Shown piece after piece: positions 8,478 through 20,723 of a DNA stretch of 64,000 nt (position 1 is its first letter; the number at the start of each line of letters is the position of its first letter). Below the pieces are notes generated by a model. The model was not told the origin of the DNA. It made no database searches and saw nothing but the letters and a program-made list of their open reading frames with translations. The stretch lies in NCBI GenBank assembly GCA_902795195.1, contig CADBKF010000007.1:31228-95227 (forward strand), read 5' to 3'. Made by a program: the position numbers and the translations under genes. The DNA comes from Oscillospiraceae bacterium (lineage in GTDB: Bacteria; Bacillota; Clostridia; Oscillospirales; Oscillospiraceae).

Positions 8478-8767
8478 GGATCAGGGGGACCAGGGATCAG
8501 GGATCAGGGGTCAGGGGTCAGGGGTCAGGCACCACCCGGCGGCGGTTCGGCGATGCGGCGTTTGCGCCTGTTCGGACTGCAGCTCGTTCCTGTCATTCTG
8601 AGGAGCTTGCGACGAAGAATCTGAAAAAGACGGGCAGCAGGAGACGCGAACCGCTTCTCCCGCTGCCTGTTTGTCTATTTCAATTGTATGTGGTCTGTTT
8701 CCTGCGGGACGTCGAGACGCCGTCCCCTACGTCTCCTATTGCCGATTGCCTCACTGCCTGTTGCCTC
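8478..8767. repeat. heptamer tract and palindromic repeats, no gene
   Basis: Bases 8477-8529 are a tandem run of AGGGATC and AGGGGTC heptamers starting right at the stop codon. A TCATTCTGAGGAGCTTGCGA palindrome relative lies at about 8590-8622, and a GACGTCGAGACGCCGTCCCC segment at about 8708-8728. No coding potential is visible. Confidence 0.7.
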
Positions 8768-8805
8768 AAAAAACACCGACCGGAATTTCCGGTCGGTGTT
8801 TTTTT
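8768..8805 (-). terminator. symmetrical intrinsic terminator downstream of nifJ
   Basis: A perfect stem (AACACCGACCGGAA, 8772-8785, with its complement to about 8800) is flanked by A and T runs on both sides. It can work in either direction but lies just after the nifJ stop. Confidence 0.88.
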
Positions 8806-8819
8806 GAAATTCGATCAGA

Positions 8820-12511
<3,692 letters not shown>

Positions 12512-12555
12512 TTATGTATCGTCTCGCAGCCAAAGCCTCTTCCGGATATAAAGTC

Positions 12556-12584
12556 TTGCAATCAGATGAAAAATAGGGTATAAT
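12556..12584 (+). promoter_or_regulatory. sigma-A promoter for the tagA-tmk-mltG cluster
   Basis: TTGCAA (12556-12561) and TATAAT (12579-12584) are spaced by 17 bases. The leader then carries an inverted-orientation heptamer tract (TGACCCC) at 12631-12666 before the ribosome binding site TAAGGAG. Confidence 0.7.
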
Positions 12585-12687
12585 AACCCAGATATAAAGG
12601 CAATAGGGAAGAGGCAACAGGCAATAGGAGTCAACTGACCCCTGACCCCTGAATCCTGACCCCTAAAACAAACTAAGGAGTCCCGCC

Positions 12688-13404
12688 ATGCAGATTGACG
12701 TTCTTGGCGTTGCATACGACAATGTGACAATGGAAGAGGCGGTGTCGGCCGGGCGGCAGCTGCTGCAGGGCAGCAGAGCGGCCGTGTGCGTCACGCCCAA
12801 CGCCGAGATCGCCTACGACGCCACGCAGGACGCGGCCTTCCGCGCGCTGCTCAACCGGGCCGATCTGGTGCTGCCCGACGGCGCCGGCGTGGTGCTGGCG
12901 GCAAAGCTGCGCAAAACGCCCCTCAAGCAGAAGGTGGCGGGCGTCGACTTTGCCGGGCAGATGCTGCAGGTCTTTGCCGAGACCGGCACGCGCCTGTACC
13001 TGCTCGGCAGCAAGCCCGGCATTGCGGAGCGGGCGGCGGAGAACATGAAGAAAACAGCCCCGGGGCTCGTTATCTGCGGCACCGCCGACGGCTATTTCAC
13101 CGACGAGGCCGCCGTGGTTGAGAAAATCAACGCCGCGCAGGCACAGGCGCTCTTTGTCTGCCTGGGAAGCCCCAAGCAGGAGCGCTTCATGTTTGACCAC
13201 CAGGAGGAGCTGACCACCGTGCGCCTGATGGCAGGCCTCGGCGGCACGCTCGACGCCTTTGCCGGCACGGCCAAGCGCGCGCCCGACTGGATGATCCGGG
13301 CAAATCTGGAATGGCTCTACCGCCTGTACAAGGAGCCCAAGCGCCTCGGCCGCATGATGCGCCTGCCGAAGTATTTGCTGAAGGCAATCGGGGAGAGGCA
13401 ATAG
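12688..13404 (+). CDS. WecG/TagA/CpsF family glycosyltransferase
   Basis: A 238-residue glycosyltransferase (GT26) of the type that transfers N-acetylmannosamine (TagA) or ManNAcA (WecG) to an undecaprenyl-linked GlcNAc. Family motifs are TPNAEIAYDA, RADLVLPDGAGVVLAAK, RLYLLGSKPGIAERAA, LFVCLGSPKQERFM and AGLGGTLDAFAGTAKRAP. Acceptor and polymer (teichoic acid or capsule) cannot be decided from the window. The ATG at 12688 has TAAGGAG at a suitable distance. It is followed 11 bases later by tmk. Confidence 0.9.
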   Translation: MQIDVLGVAYDNVTMEEAVSAGRQLLQGSRAAVCVTPNAEIAYDATQDAAFRALLNRADLVLPDGAGVVLAAKLRKTPLKQKVAGVDFAGQMLQVFAETGTRLYLLGSKPGIAERAAENMKKTAPGLVICGTADGYFTDEAAVVEKINAAQAQALFVCLGSPKQERFMFDHQEELTTVRLMAGLGGTLDAFAGTAKRAPDWMIRANLEWLYRLYKEPKRLGRMMRLPKYLLKAIGERQ

Positions 13405-13415
13405 GAGATTACTTC

Positions 13416-14084
13416 ATGGGAAAGCTTATCGTATTTGAAGGGACCGACGGGTCCGGGAAGTCCACGCAGTTTGCGCTGCTCAAGGAGCGGCTCGAGCGCG
13501 AGGGGACTGAGTTTCGCACCATCGTCTTTCCGCAGTATCAGGAGCCGTCCTCGGCTCTGATCCGCATGTATCTGGGCGGCGAGTTCGGCAGCGACCCCGC
13601 CGACGTCAACGCCTACGTGGCCTCCACGTTCTACGCGGTGGACCGCTACGCCTCCTTCCGCAAGGCCTGGGGCGAATACTATCAAAACGGCGGCGTGGTG
13701 CTCTCCGACCGCTACACCACCTCCAACGCCGTGCACCAGGGCTCGAAGGAGCCGGATGCGCGGCAGCGGGACTTTTTTGCCTGGCTTTCGGAGCTGGAGT
13801 TCACCCACATGGAACTCCCGCGGCCGAATCTCGTCATATATCTGGACGTGCCAACCGAGCTGACCGAGCGGCTCATGCGCCACCGCGAGCACGAGGGCGG
13901 CACCCACGCGGACATCCACGAGCAGAATCTGGCCTATCTGCGCCGCTGCCGGCAGACCGGCCTGGCCGCCGCGGAATTCTTCGGCTGGCGGGTCGTCCGC
14001 TGCGCCGAAAACGGCGAAATGCGTTCAATCGAAGACATCCATGCGGAGATCTATGATCTTGTCCGCAAGTGCCTGGAGGAATAA
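13416..14084 (+). CDS. tmk: thymidylate kinase-like protein
   Basis: A 222-residue P-loop kinase that phosphorylates dTMP to dTDP. It shows Walker A FEGTDGSGKST at the N-terminus, the DRY-type motif LSDRYTTSNAVHQGSK, and LVIYLDVPTELTERLMRHR near the LID region. The start ATG at 13416 follows AGGAGAT. It is slightly longer than the roughly 205-residue norm, and the LID segment differs from the standard Tmk pattern, so it may be the Clostridia variant or a second paralogue. It sits in a run with tagA, a DJ-1 protein and mltG. Confidence 0.85.
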   Translation: MGKLIVFEGTDGSGKSTQFALLKERLEREGTEFRTIVFPQYQEPSSALIRMYLGGEFGSDPADVNAYVASTFYAVDRYASFRKAWGEYYQNGGVVLSDRYTTSNAVHQGSKEPDARQRDFFAWLSELEFTHMELPRPNLVIYLDVPTELTERLMRHREHEGGTHADIHEQNLAYLRRCRQTGLAAAEFFGWRVVRCAENGEMRSIEDIHAEIYDLVRKCLEE

Positions 14085-14087
14085 AAC

Positions 14088-14636
14088 ATGGTTTATATTT
14101 TACTTGGAACCGGATTTGAAGAGGTCGAGGCCGTCACCCCCTGCGACCTGCTGCGCCGCGCGGGCGTGGAGGTGCGCTTTGTAGGCTTGAACGGCCGACA
14201 GATCGTGGGCTCGCACAAGATCACCGTGACGGCCGATCTCACCATCGAGGAAGTCAGCGAGCTGCCTGAGCTGCTGGTGCTGCCGGGCGGTCTGGGCGGC
14301 GTGCGCTCGATCCGCGCGTGCCCTGCTGCGCTCGCGCTCACGAAACAATGCTGGGACGAGGGAAAGCTGGTCGCAGCCATCTGCGCTGCGCCGACGATCC
14401 TGGCGGAGCTCGGCATTGTGGGTGAGAAAAAAGCCACCTGCTACCCCGGCATGGAGGATCAGATGGGCCCGGCTGACATGCAGGACGCGGCCTCGGTCAC
14501 CGACGGCCGCCTGATCACCGGCCGGTCCGCCGGCTGCGCGATGGACTTTGCCCTGACGCTGGTTGAGCGCATGGCCGGCAGAGGCGAGGCGGAGCGCATT
14601 GCAAACGGCGTGGTCTATCGCCACTGGGAGGCATAA
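14088..14636 (+). CDS. DJ-1/PfpI family protein (YajL/DJ-1 type)
   Basis: A 182-residue DJ-1 superfamily protein. It has the conserved Glu in GTGFEEVEAVTP, VLPGGLGGV, and the nucleophile-elbow Cys in AAICAAPTILAELG. It ends with the substrate-pocket segment VTDGRLITGRSAGCAMDFAL. Members are reported as deglycases, glyoxalases or chaperones; the specific activity is not determinable here. It lies three bases after tmk and two bases before mltG, so it is co-transcribed. Confidence 0.9.
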   Translation: MVYILLGTGFEEVEAVTPCDLLRRAGVEVRFVGLNGRQIVGSHKITVTADLTIEEVSELPELLVLPGGLGGVRSIRACPAALALTKQCWDEGKLVAAICAAPTILAELGIVGEKKATCYPGMEDQMGPADMQDAASVTDGRLITGRSAGCAMDFALTLVERMAGRGEAERIANGVVYRHWEA

Positions 14637-14637
14637 C

Positions 14638-15936
14638 ATGGCAGATTACCGGGACAACAATGGCCTGAGCGACGCTTCGCTCGATGAGCTGCTCGACGAT
14701 GCGAACAGCTACTTCGAGCCGCCGCAGAGCGAGTCGCTCAGCCGCGCAAACCAGACCGTCAAGGTCGAGGCCGACGGCTTCTTTGAGCCGGACTTCGGCA
14801 ACGCCTTCGACGACTACGGCGAATATAACGCCGACGCCTACGACCGGCAGCCGGCCCCTGCGCCGGGCAAGCGCATGCGGCGCAAAACGCACCTGAAAAA
14901 GTTCAAGTTCCCCGCGCTTTTGAAGCTGGCGATCTATTTTGCCATCGTGGCGGCGCTGGCTGTGTTTCTGGCCAAGGCCGGCTGGGCCATGGCCGACGAC
15001 GTGCTGGCCCTCACCCGGCCGGACATCGACGTTGAGATCACGATCAACCAGACCGACACAGTCGAGGAAATTGCAGACACGCTCAAGGACGCCGGCGCGA
15101 TCAAATACGACTGGCTCTTCAAGCTCTACTGCAAGTTCACCAAGTCGGAAAACTATTTTGACCCCGGCGTCTACACGGTCAATCTCACGAGCGACTACCA
15201 CGCGCTGGTCAACAGCCTGATGGCCGTCACCGGCAGCCGCGAGACGGTCACGGTGATGATCATCGAGGGCGCCTCCTGCAGCGATATCTTCGACCTTTTG
15301 GAGGAAAACAACGTCTGCAGCCGCGCCCGGCTGGAGCAGTGCGCGGCGGAATACCACTTTGACTACGACTTCCTGCGGCGGCTGCCCTACGGCGACGCCA
15401 ACCGGCTGGAGGGCTACCTCTTCCCGGACACCTACGAGTTCTACCTGATGGACGAGCCCGAGGCGGTGCTCGACCGCTTCCTCAAGAACTTCCAGAGCAA
15501 GTATGAGGACGACATCCTCGACATGCTCGAGGGCAGCGAGTACAGCCTCAGCGAGATCATCACCATGGCCTCCATCATCGAGGGCGAGGCGGCCAACGAC
15601 GGCGAGCGCGCCGATGTGGCCTCGGTCATGTACAACCGTCTGAACAACTGGGAGGTCCCGACCCTCGGCATGGACTCCACGGTCTACTACGGCGCAAAGC
15701 TGCTGGGGACCGAGTTCAGCCTGGAGCTCGACAGCCCCTACAACACCTACCGTTATGCGGGCTTGCCCAAGGGGCCCATCAACAACCCGGGCATGAATTC
15801 CATCCGCGCGGCCCTGAACCCCGCCGAGACCGATTACTATTACTTCGCCACCGGCGTGGACGGGCTCAACCACTTCTTCCACGAGGAGCAGGACTTCCTG
15901 GACTTCCTCAACAGCGAGGAGTTTGACGGGCAATGA
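14638..15936 (+). CDS. mltG: endolytic murein transglycosylase MltG
   Basis: MltG cleaves nascent glycan strands at the membrane and sets glycan chain length. The 432-residue protein has an acidic cytoplasmic N-terminus, one transmembrane helix at about residues 93-116, a LysM-like region (DIDVEITINQTDTVEEIADTL), and the YceG catalytic domain with ASIIEGEAAND. E315 is the likely catalytic Glu, and YNRL and DSTVYYGAK follow. The start at 14638 is chosen because it directly follows the DJ-1 stop and matches family length; longer upstream readings lie inside the previous gene. Confidence 0.93.
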   Translation: MADYRDNNGLSDASLDELLDDANSYFEPPQSESLSRANQTVKVEADGFFEPDFGNAFDDYGEYNADAYDRQPAPAPGKRMRRKTHLKKFKFPALLKLAIYFAIVAALAVFLAKAGWAMADDVLALTRPDIDVEITINQTDTVEEIADTLKDAGAIKYDWLFKLYCKFTKSENYFDPGVYTVNLTSDYHALVNSLMAVTGSRETVTVMIIEGASCSDIFDLLEENNVCSRARLEQCAAEYHFDYDFLRRLPYGDANRLEGYLFPDTYEFYLMDEPEAVLDRFLKNFQSKYEDDILDMLEGSEYSLSEIITMASIIEGEAANDGERADVASVMYNRLNNWEVPTLGMDSTVYYGAKLLGTEFSLELDSPYNTYRYAGLPKGPINNPGMNSIRAALNPAETDYYYFATGVDGLNHFFHEEQDFLDFLNSEEFDGQ

Positions 15937-15938
15937 GC

Positions 15939-15981
15939 GTTTCGTGGTTAGTGTTTAGTGTTTAGTGGATAGTGGTTAGTG
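15939..15981. repeat. tandem GTTAGTG/TTTAGTG heptamer tract
   Basis: Six or so consecutive heptamers (TTTCGTG, GTTAGTG, TTTAGTG, TTTAGTG, GATAGTG, GTTAGTG) fill the gap between mltG and the next ribosome binding site. The same heptamer family appears inverted at 43952-43978. Confidence 0.75.
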
Positions 15982-15996
15982 AGGAGAGAGAACGCG

Positions 15997-17241
15997 ATGA
16001 ACGATCCGAAAGACGGGCAGCGCCCGTCCGTGCCGGAGCTGCTGTCTCCGGCAGGTGATTTTGAGAGATTGCAGATGGCCGTGCGCTACGGCGCAGACGC
16101 GGTGTATCTGGCGGGCACGAGCTTCGGCATGCGCTCCTTTGCGGGCAACTTTACCCCGGAGGAGCTGCCGAAGGCGATCCGGTTCTGCCACGAGCACGGC
16201 GTCAAGGTCCATGTGACCGTGAACACCATGGCCCGGTCGAATGAGGTCGAGCAGCTGCCGGCGCATCTGGAGCTGCTGGACGAAGCCGGCGCCGACGCGC
16301 TCATCATCGCGGACCTGGGCGCCTTCCGCATGGCGCAGAAATACGCGCCGCACTGCCAGCGGCATGTTTCCACCCAGGTCTCCGTGGCAAACTACGCCAC
16401 GGCGGCGGCCTGGTACGATCTTGGCGCGAGCCGCGTGGTGCTTGCGCGGGAGCTGAGCCTGGACGAGATCCGAACGATCCGGGAGAAGGCCCCGAAGGAG
16501 CTGGAGTTGGAGGTCTTTGCCCACGGCGCCATGTGCGTGAGCTATTCCGGTCGCTGCCTTTTGTCCAACTACATGACCGGCCGCGACTCCAACCGCGGCC
16601 AGTGTGCCCAGCCCTGCCGCTATCAGTACGCGCTGATGGAGGAAAAGCGGCCCGGCGAGTATTTCCCCATCTTCGAGGACGAGAAGGGGACCTACATCAT
16701 GAACTCCCGGGACATGTGCATGATCGACCATCTGGACGATCTGATCGGCCTGGTGGATTGCCTGAAGATCGAGGGCAGAGCCAAGAGCGCCTACTATGCG
16801 GCCATCGTGACCGGGGCCTACCGCCACGTGCTCGACGATCTGGCCGCCGGCAGAAGTCCCGACCCCGTCTGGCGCGACGAGGTGGACAAGGTCTCCCACC
16901 GGCACTATTCCACCGGCTTCTATTACGGCGAGCCGGGGCAGTATTACCAGAATTCCCGGTACATCCGGGACTACCAGGTGGTCGCCATCGTGACGGACTG
17001 CGACGAAACCGGCCTTGCCACTTTGAGCCTTCGCAACAAGTTCTGCGCCGGCGATGAGATCGAGGTCGTCGGCCCTGACTGCAAGCCCTTTGCCGTGCAG
17101 GCCGTGCCCATGCAGCTTACGGACGGCACCGTGACCGACGAGGTCCGCACGCCGCAGACCGTCTTCCGGATGCAGCTGCCCCATGCGGTGCAGCCGTATT
17201 CCATCCTGCGGCACGCGGTGGATCTGTCTGCGAAAGAGTAG
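15997..17241 (+). CDS. U32 family peptidase-like RNA hydroxylation protein (TrhP/RlhA family)
   Basis: A 414-residue U32 family protein. Family marks are ELLSPAGDFERLQMAVRYGADAVYLAG at the N-terminus, the four-Cys cluster in GAMCVSYSGRCLLSNYMTGRDSNRGQC (followed by AQPCR), and DCLKIEGRAKSAYYAA. Characterised relatives (TrhP/YegQ, RlhA) take part in tRNA U34 or 23S rRNA C2501 hydroxylation rather than proteolysis. The ATG at 15997 has GAGGAGAG upstream; a GTG at 15979 is also in frame but lies in the heptamer tract. Confidence 0.9.
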   Translation: MNDPKDGQRPSVPELLSPAGDFERLQMAVRYGADAVYLAGTSFGMRSFAGNFTPEELPKAIRFCHEHGVKVHVTVNTMARSNEVEQLPAHLELLDEAGADALIIADLGAFRMAQKYAPHCQRHVSTQVSVANYATAAAWYDLGASRVVLARELSLDEIRTIREKAPKELELEVFAHGAMCVSYSGRCLLSNYMTGRDSNRGQCAQPCRYQYALMEEKRPGEYFPIFEDEKGTYIMNSRDMCMIDHLDDLIGLVDCLKIEGRAKSAYYAAIVTGAYRHVLDDLAAGRSPDPVWRDEVDKVSHRHYSTGFYYGEPGQYYQNSRYIRDYQVVAIVTDCDETGLATLSLRNKFCAGDEIEVVGPDCKPFAVQAVPMQLTDGTVTDEVRTPQTVFRMQLPHAVQPYSILRHAVDLSAKE

Positions 17242-17244
17242 TTT

Positions 17245-17332
17245 GAAGGGATCAGGGGTTAGGGGTCAGGGATCAGGGCTTTTGGATCGCCTCCCCTGAT
17301 CCCTAATCCCTGATCCCTGATCCCTGAATTTT
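17245..17332. repeat. inverted arms of GGGATCA heptamers
   Basis: A run of GGGATCA/GGGGTCA units (17248-17278) is followed after a short loop by its inverted form TGATCCC repeated four times (about 17296-17327). Together they can form a long hairpin between the U32 gene and the metK promoter. Confidence 0.75.
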
Positions 17333-17337
17333 TTCTC

Positions 17338-17365
17338 TTGACATTTCGGAAATAATCGCTATACT
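17338..17365 (+). promoter_or_regulatory. sigma-A promoter for the S-box metK transcript
   Basis: TTGACA (17338-17343) and TATACT (17360-17365) are 16 bases apart, about 20 bases upstream of the riboswitch. Confidence 0.75.
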
Positions 17366-17383
17366 ATATGCACAACTGAATAG

Positions 17384-17478
17384 CCTTATCAAGAGTGGCG
17401 GAGGGACCGGCCCTGTGAAGCCCGGCAACCTACAGCAATGTAAGGTGCCAAATCCGGCGAGAAATCGGCAGATGAGGA
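17384..17478 (+). promoter_or_regulatory. SAM-I (S-box) riboswitch aptamer
   Basis: Hallmarks in order: CTTATCAAGAG at 17385-17395, GGCGGAGGGACCGGCCC, TGAAGCCCGGCAACC, and AAGGTGCCAAATCC near 17442-17455. The closing P1 strand is GATGAGG at 17471-17477, which pairs with CCTTATC at 17384-17390. It precedes a terminator and metK, so high S-adenosylmethionine should turn off SAM synthetase. Confidence 0.95.
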
Positions 17479-17490
17479 TGCATGACAACC

Positions 17491-17515
17491 AACTCTGCGA
17501 AAGCAGAGTTTTTTT
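17491..17515 (+). terminator. expression-platform terminator of the S-box riboswitch
   Basis: Stem AACTCTGC (17491-17498), GAAA tetraloop, complementary GCAGAGTT (17503-17510) and a T run, placed between the aptamer and metK. Confidence 0.9.
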
Positions 17516-17539
17516 CTGCCCTATGGAAAGGAAATATAA

Positions 17540-18706
17540 ATGATGAACAAACGAATTTTTACCTCCGAATCCGTCACGGAGGGACATCCCGACAAGGTCT
17601 GTGACCAGATCTCCGACGGCGTGCTCGACGCCATTCTGGCCCACGACCCCATGGCCCGCGTGGCCTGTGAGTGCGCCGCTACCACCGGCATGGTGCTGGT
17701 GATGGGCGAAATTTCCACCAACTGCTATGTGGACATCCAGAAGGTCGCCAGAGAGACCATCTGCAAGATCGGCTATGACAAGCCCGAGGCCGGCTTCAAC
17801 GGCAACACCTGCGCGATCCTCACCACGATCCACGAGCAGTCCGGCGACATCGCCATGGGCGTCGACCGCTCCTACGACGACGGCGAGACCAACGGCGCAG
17901 GCGATCAGGGCATGATGTTCGGCTTCGCCTGCGACGAGACCGAGGAGCTCATGCCAGCGCCCATTTCCTATGCACACAACCTCTCCCGCGCGCTGGCCGA
18001 AAAGCGCCGCGACGGCACGCTGAGCTGGCTGCAGCCCGACGGCAAGAGCCAGGTCTCCGTCCAGTACGGCGACGACGGCAAGCCCGAGCGCATCGACACG
18101 GTGGTCGTGTCCACCCAACACAGCGAAGAAGTTGACATAACAACTCTGCGCGAGGCGGTCATTGAGACCATCATCCGGCCCCATCTGCCCAAGCGCCTGC
18201 TGGATGCGGACACCCGCTTCTTTGTCAATCCCACCGGCCGATTCGTGCTGGGCGGCCCGGCGGCGGACGCCGGCCTGACCGGCCGCAAGATCATTGTGGA
18301 CACCTACGGCGGCTATGCGGCCCACGGCGGCGGCGCCTTCTCCGGCAAGGACCCCACCAAGGTCGACCGCAGCGCGGCCTACATGGCCCGCTACGTGGCC
18401 AAGAACATCGTCAAGGCCGGTCTTGCCACCAAGTGCCAGATCGAGCTGGCCTACGCCATCGGCGTGGCGCAGCCGGTCTCTGTGCTTGTGGAGACCTACG
18501 GCACCGGCAAGCTCAGCGACCTGCGCCTGGCCGAGCTGGTCAAGCGCTGCTTCGATCTGCGCCCCGCGGCCATCATCGAGACCCTCGACCTGCGCCGGCC
18601 CATCTACCAGCAGACCGCCGCCTACGGCCACTTCGGCCGCCGCGAGCTGGATCTGCCCTGGGAGCGCACCGACGCGGTGGAGAAGCTGCTTGCGGAAGCA
18701 ATCTGA
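17540..18706 (+). CDS. metK: S-adenosylmethionine synthetase
   Basis: MetK makes S-adenosylmethionine from methionine and ATP. The 388-residue protein carries [20 protein letters not shown] at the N-terminus, [12 protein letters not shown] (family hexapeptide region), [19 protein letters not shown] (P-loop-like motif), and GHFGR near the C-terminus. GGAAAGGAAAT precedes two adjacent ATG codons (17540 and 17543); either may be used. An S-box riboswitch controls it directly. Confidence 0.97.
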   Translation: MMNKRIFTSESVTEGHPDKVCDQISDGVLDAILAHDPMARVACECAATTGMVLVMGEISTNCYVDIQKVARETICKIGYDKPEAGFNGNTCAILTTIHEQSGDIAMGVDRSYDDGETNGAGDQGMMFGFACDETEELMPAPISYAHNLSRALAEKRRDGTLSWLQPDGKSQVSVQYGDDGKPERIDTVVVSTQHSEEVDITTLREAVIETIIRPHLPKRLLDADTRFFVNPTGRFVLGGPAADAGLTGRKIIVDTYGGYAAHGGGAFSGKDPTKVDRSAAYMARYVAKNIVKAGLATKCQIELAYAIGVAQPVSVLVETYGTGKLSDLRLAELVKRCFDLRPAAIIETLDLRRPIYQQTAAYGHFGRRELDLPWERTDAVEKLLAEAI

Positions 18707-18723
18707 CAGTTGACAGTAAAAAG

Positions 18724-19497
18724 ATGCATACAGTAAATGACATTTTGAATTCGCTCTGGGCGCTGGCGCCGGAGGCGTGCAAGGAGCATTGGGACAATGT
18801 CGGCTTCCTGGTTGGGCGCGGGGATGCGCCGGTTTCCCGGGTGCTCGTCGCGTTGGACCTGACCGAGGCCGTGGCGGCAGAAGCGGCCGAGCTGGGCTGT
18901 GAGCTGATCGTGACGCACCACCCGCTGATCTTCGGCGGCGTACTGCAGGTGACCGACCAGACTCCCGTGGGCCGGCGGCTGCTGGCGCTGATCGAGCGAG
19001 GCATCGCGCTCATCTCGATGCACACGAACCTGGACTGCGCAAAGGGCGGCGTCAACGACCGGCTGGCGGAGGTTTTAGGTTTACATAATGTTTTCACCTA
19101 CGAAGACGGCGAGACTGCCGGCCTGATCCGGATCGGCGAAACCGAGCCGCAGACACTGCCGGAATTTGCGGCCTTTGTCAAAAAAGCGCTGCGCTGCCCC
19201 GGTCTGCGCCTTGCTTCCGCCGGGCGGCCGGTCCGCCGCGTGGCGGTGGGCGGCGGCAGCTGCGGCGAATACGCCGAGCGCCTGGCCGCGGCGGGCTGCG
19301 ACACCTTTGTGACCGCGGACCTCAAATACCACCAGTTTGCCGATGCAAAGGCGCTGGGCATCAACCTGATCGACGCCGGGCATTTTGAAACCGAGGACCC
19401 GGTGTGCGATGTCGTGATCGCGCATCTGCAGCGGCAGCTTCCGGCGCTGGACGTGCGCAAATCCGCCGTTCACACCGGCTGCATCCAATATTTGTGA
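18724..19497 (+). CDS. Nif3-like dinuclear metal-centre protein
   Basis: A 257-residue NIF3/YbgI/YqfO family protein, compact form without the middle CutA-like insertion. Metal ligands are visible in CELIVTHHPLIFGG, ISMHTNLDCAKGGVND and LIDAGHFETEDP. Databases often call these GTP cyclohydrolase I type 2, but the physiological role is unsettled. The ATG at 18724 was chosen because it starts the canonical domain (MHTVNDILNSLWALAPE). The upstream gap holds two TTGACAG heptamers, and no strong ribosome binding site is seen. Confidence 0.9.
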   Translation: MHTVNDILNSLWALAPEACKEHWDNVGFLVGRGDAPVSRVLVALDLTEAVAAEAAELGCELIVTHHPLIFGGVLQVTDQTPVGRRLLALIERGIALISMHTNLDCAKGGVNDRLAEVLGLHNVFTYEDGETAGLIRIGETEPQTLPEFAAFVKKALRCPGLRLASAGRPVRRVAVGGGSCGEYAERLAAAGCDTFVTADLKYHQFADAKALGINLIDAGHFETEDPVCDVVIAHLQRQLPALDVRKSAVHTGCIQYL

Positions 19498-19505
19498 GGC
19501 ATTTT

Positions 19506-20714
19506 ATGAAATACATCGTTGTTTTAGGCGACGGCATGGCGGATTACAAGGTCCCCGAATTAGGCGGCCGCACGCCGCTGGAGGCCGCTGACAAGCCGTA
19601 TATGGACGCGCTGGCCAAGAAGAGCGTGGTCGGCATGGCGCAGACGATCCCTCTGGGCATGCCCCCGGGCTCGGATGCGGCCAACATGTCGGTCATGGGC
19701 TTTGCCCCGGCCAGGTACTATTCCGGCCGCTCGCCGCTCGAGGCGGTGGCCATGGGCATCGAGCTGGGCAGCCACGACGTGACCTACCGGACCAACCTGG
19801 TGACGCTCTCGGACGAGGCTGAGTTCTCAAGCCGCTCGATGGTGGACTATTCCGCGGGCGAGATCACGTCGGACGAGGCCCGGCAGCTCATTAAAGCGCT
19901 GCAGCCGCTGTTTGCATCAAACGGCCTGGAGCTCCATGCCGGCATCAGCTACCGCCACTGCGCGGTGCGCCGAGGCGGCGAGACCGGCGCGCTGCTCACG
20001 CCGCCGCATGACATCTCCGGCAAGCCGATCTCGGTTCATCTGCCCAAGGGCAGCTACGGGGTCGAGCTGACGGCGCTGATGGCCGAGGCCGCCGACATTC
20101 TGCAGGCTCATCCGGTCAATCAGGCACGGATCGCGGCAGGCAGGCACCCGGCCAATTCCGTCTGGTTCTGGGGCGAGGGCACCCGGCCCAGCTTCGCCGC
20201 CTTTGAGGAGCTCTACGGCAAGAAGGCCGGCGTGGTCTGCGCGGTGGATCTTATCCGCGGCCTGGGCCTGTGCGCCGGGATGCGGGTGCGGACGCCTAAG
20301 GGCGCCACCGGCGGCATGGTAACTGACTACCGCGCCAAGGGCGAAGCCGCGCTGCAGCTTCTGAAGGACGGCTGCGATCTGGTTTACGTGCACATCGAGG
20401 CGCCCGACGAGTGCGGCCACCAGGGCAACCCGACGGCCAAGGTCGCGGCCATCGAAGCCATCGACCGGGACATCCTGGGCTATCTGACCGACGCGCTCGG
20501 CGCGGCAGGGGAGGATTATCGCGTGCTCGTCTGCCCGGACCACCCCACGCCGGTCTCCATCCGGACGCACACGGCCGAGCCCATTCCGTTCATGGTCTAT
20601 GACAGCAGAAAGGCCGCCGACGGCGCCACACGCTACACCGAGGACGAGGCAGCAAAAACCGGCCTGCTTCTCCCGGAAGGGCCGATGCTGATGCGGCTTG
20701 TGCTGGAACAATAG
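19506..20714 (+). CDS. cofactor-independent phosphoglycerate mutase, ApgM type
   Basis: A 402-residue alkaline-phosphatase-superfamily protein of the archaeal-type ApgM family (interconverts 3- and 2-phosphoglycerate). Motifs: VLGDGMADYKVPELGGRTPLEAADKP, the nucleophile region PPGSDAANMSVMGF, and metal-site segments VHIEAPDECGHQGN and LVCPDHPTPVSIRTHTAEPIPF. A standard GpmI is also encoded at 56355-57923. In several bacteria ApgM-like proteins have been proposed to serve in place of homoserine kinase, so the glycolytic role is not certain. It starts nine bases after the Nif3 gene. Confidence 0.85.
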   Translation: MKYIVVLGDGMADYKVPELGGRTPLEAADKPYMDALAKKSVVGMAQTIPLGMPPGSDAANMSVMGFAPARYYSGRSPLEAVAMGIELGSHDVTYRTNLVTLSDEAEFSSRSMVDYSAGEITSDEARQLIKALQPLFASNGLELHAGISYRHCAVRRGGETGALLTPPHDISGKPISVHLPKGSYGVELTALMAEAADILQAHPVNQARIAAGRHPANSVWFWGEGTRPSFAAFEELYGKKAGVVCAVDLIRGLGLCAGMRVRTPKGATGGMVTDYRAKGEAALQLLKDGCDLVYVHIEAPDECGHQGNPTAKVAAIEAIDRDILGYLTDALGAAGEDYRVLVCPDHPTPVSIRTHTAEPIPFMVYDSRKAADGATRYTEDEAAKTGLLLPEGPMLMRLVLEQ

Positions 20715-20723
20715 GGAGACGCT

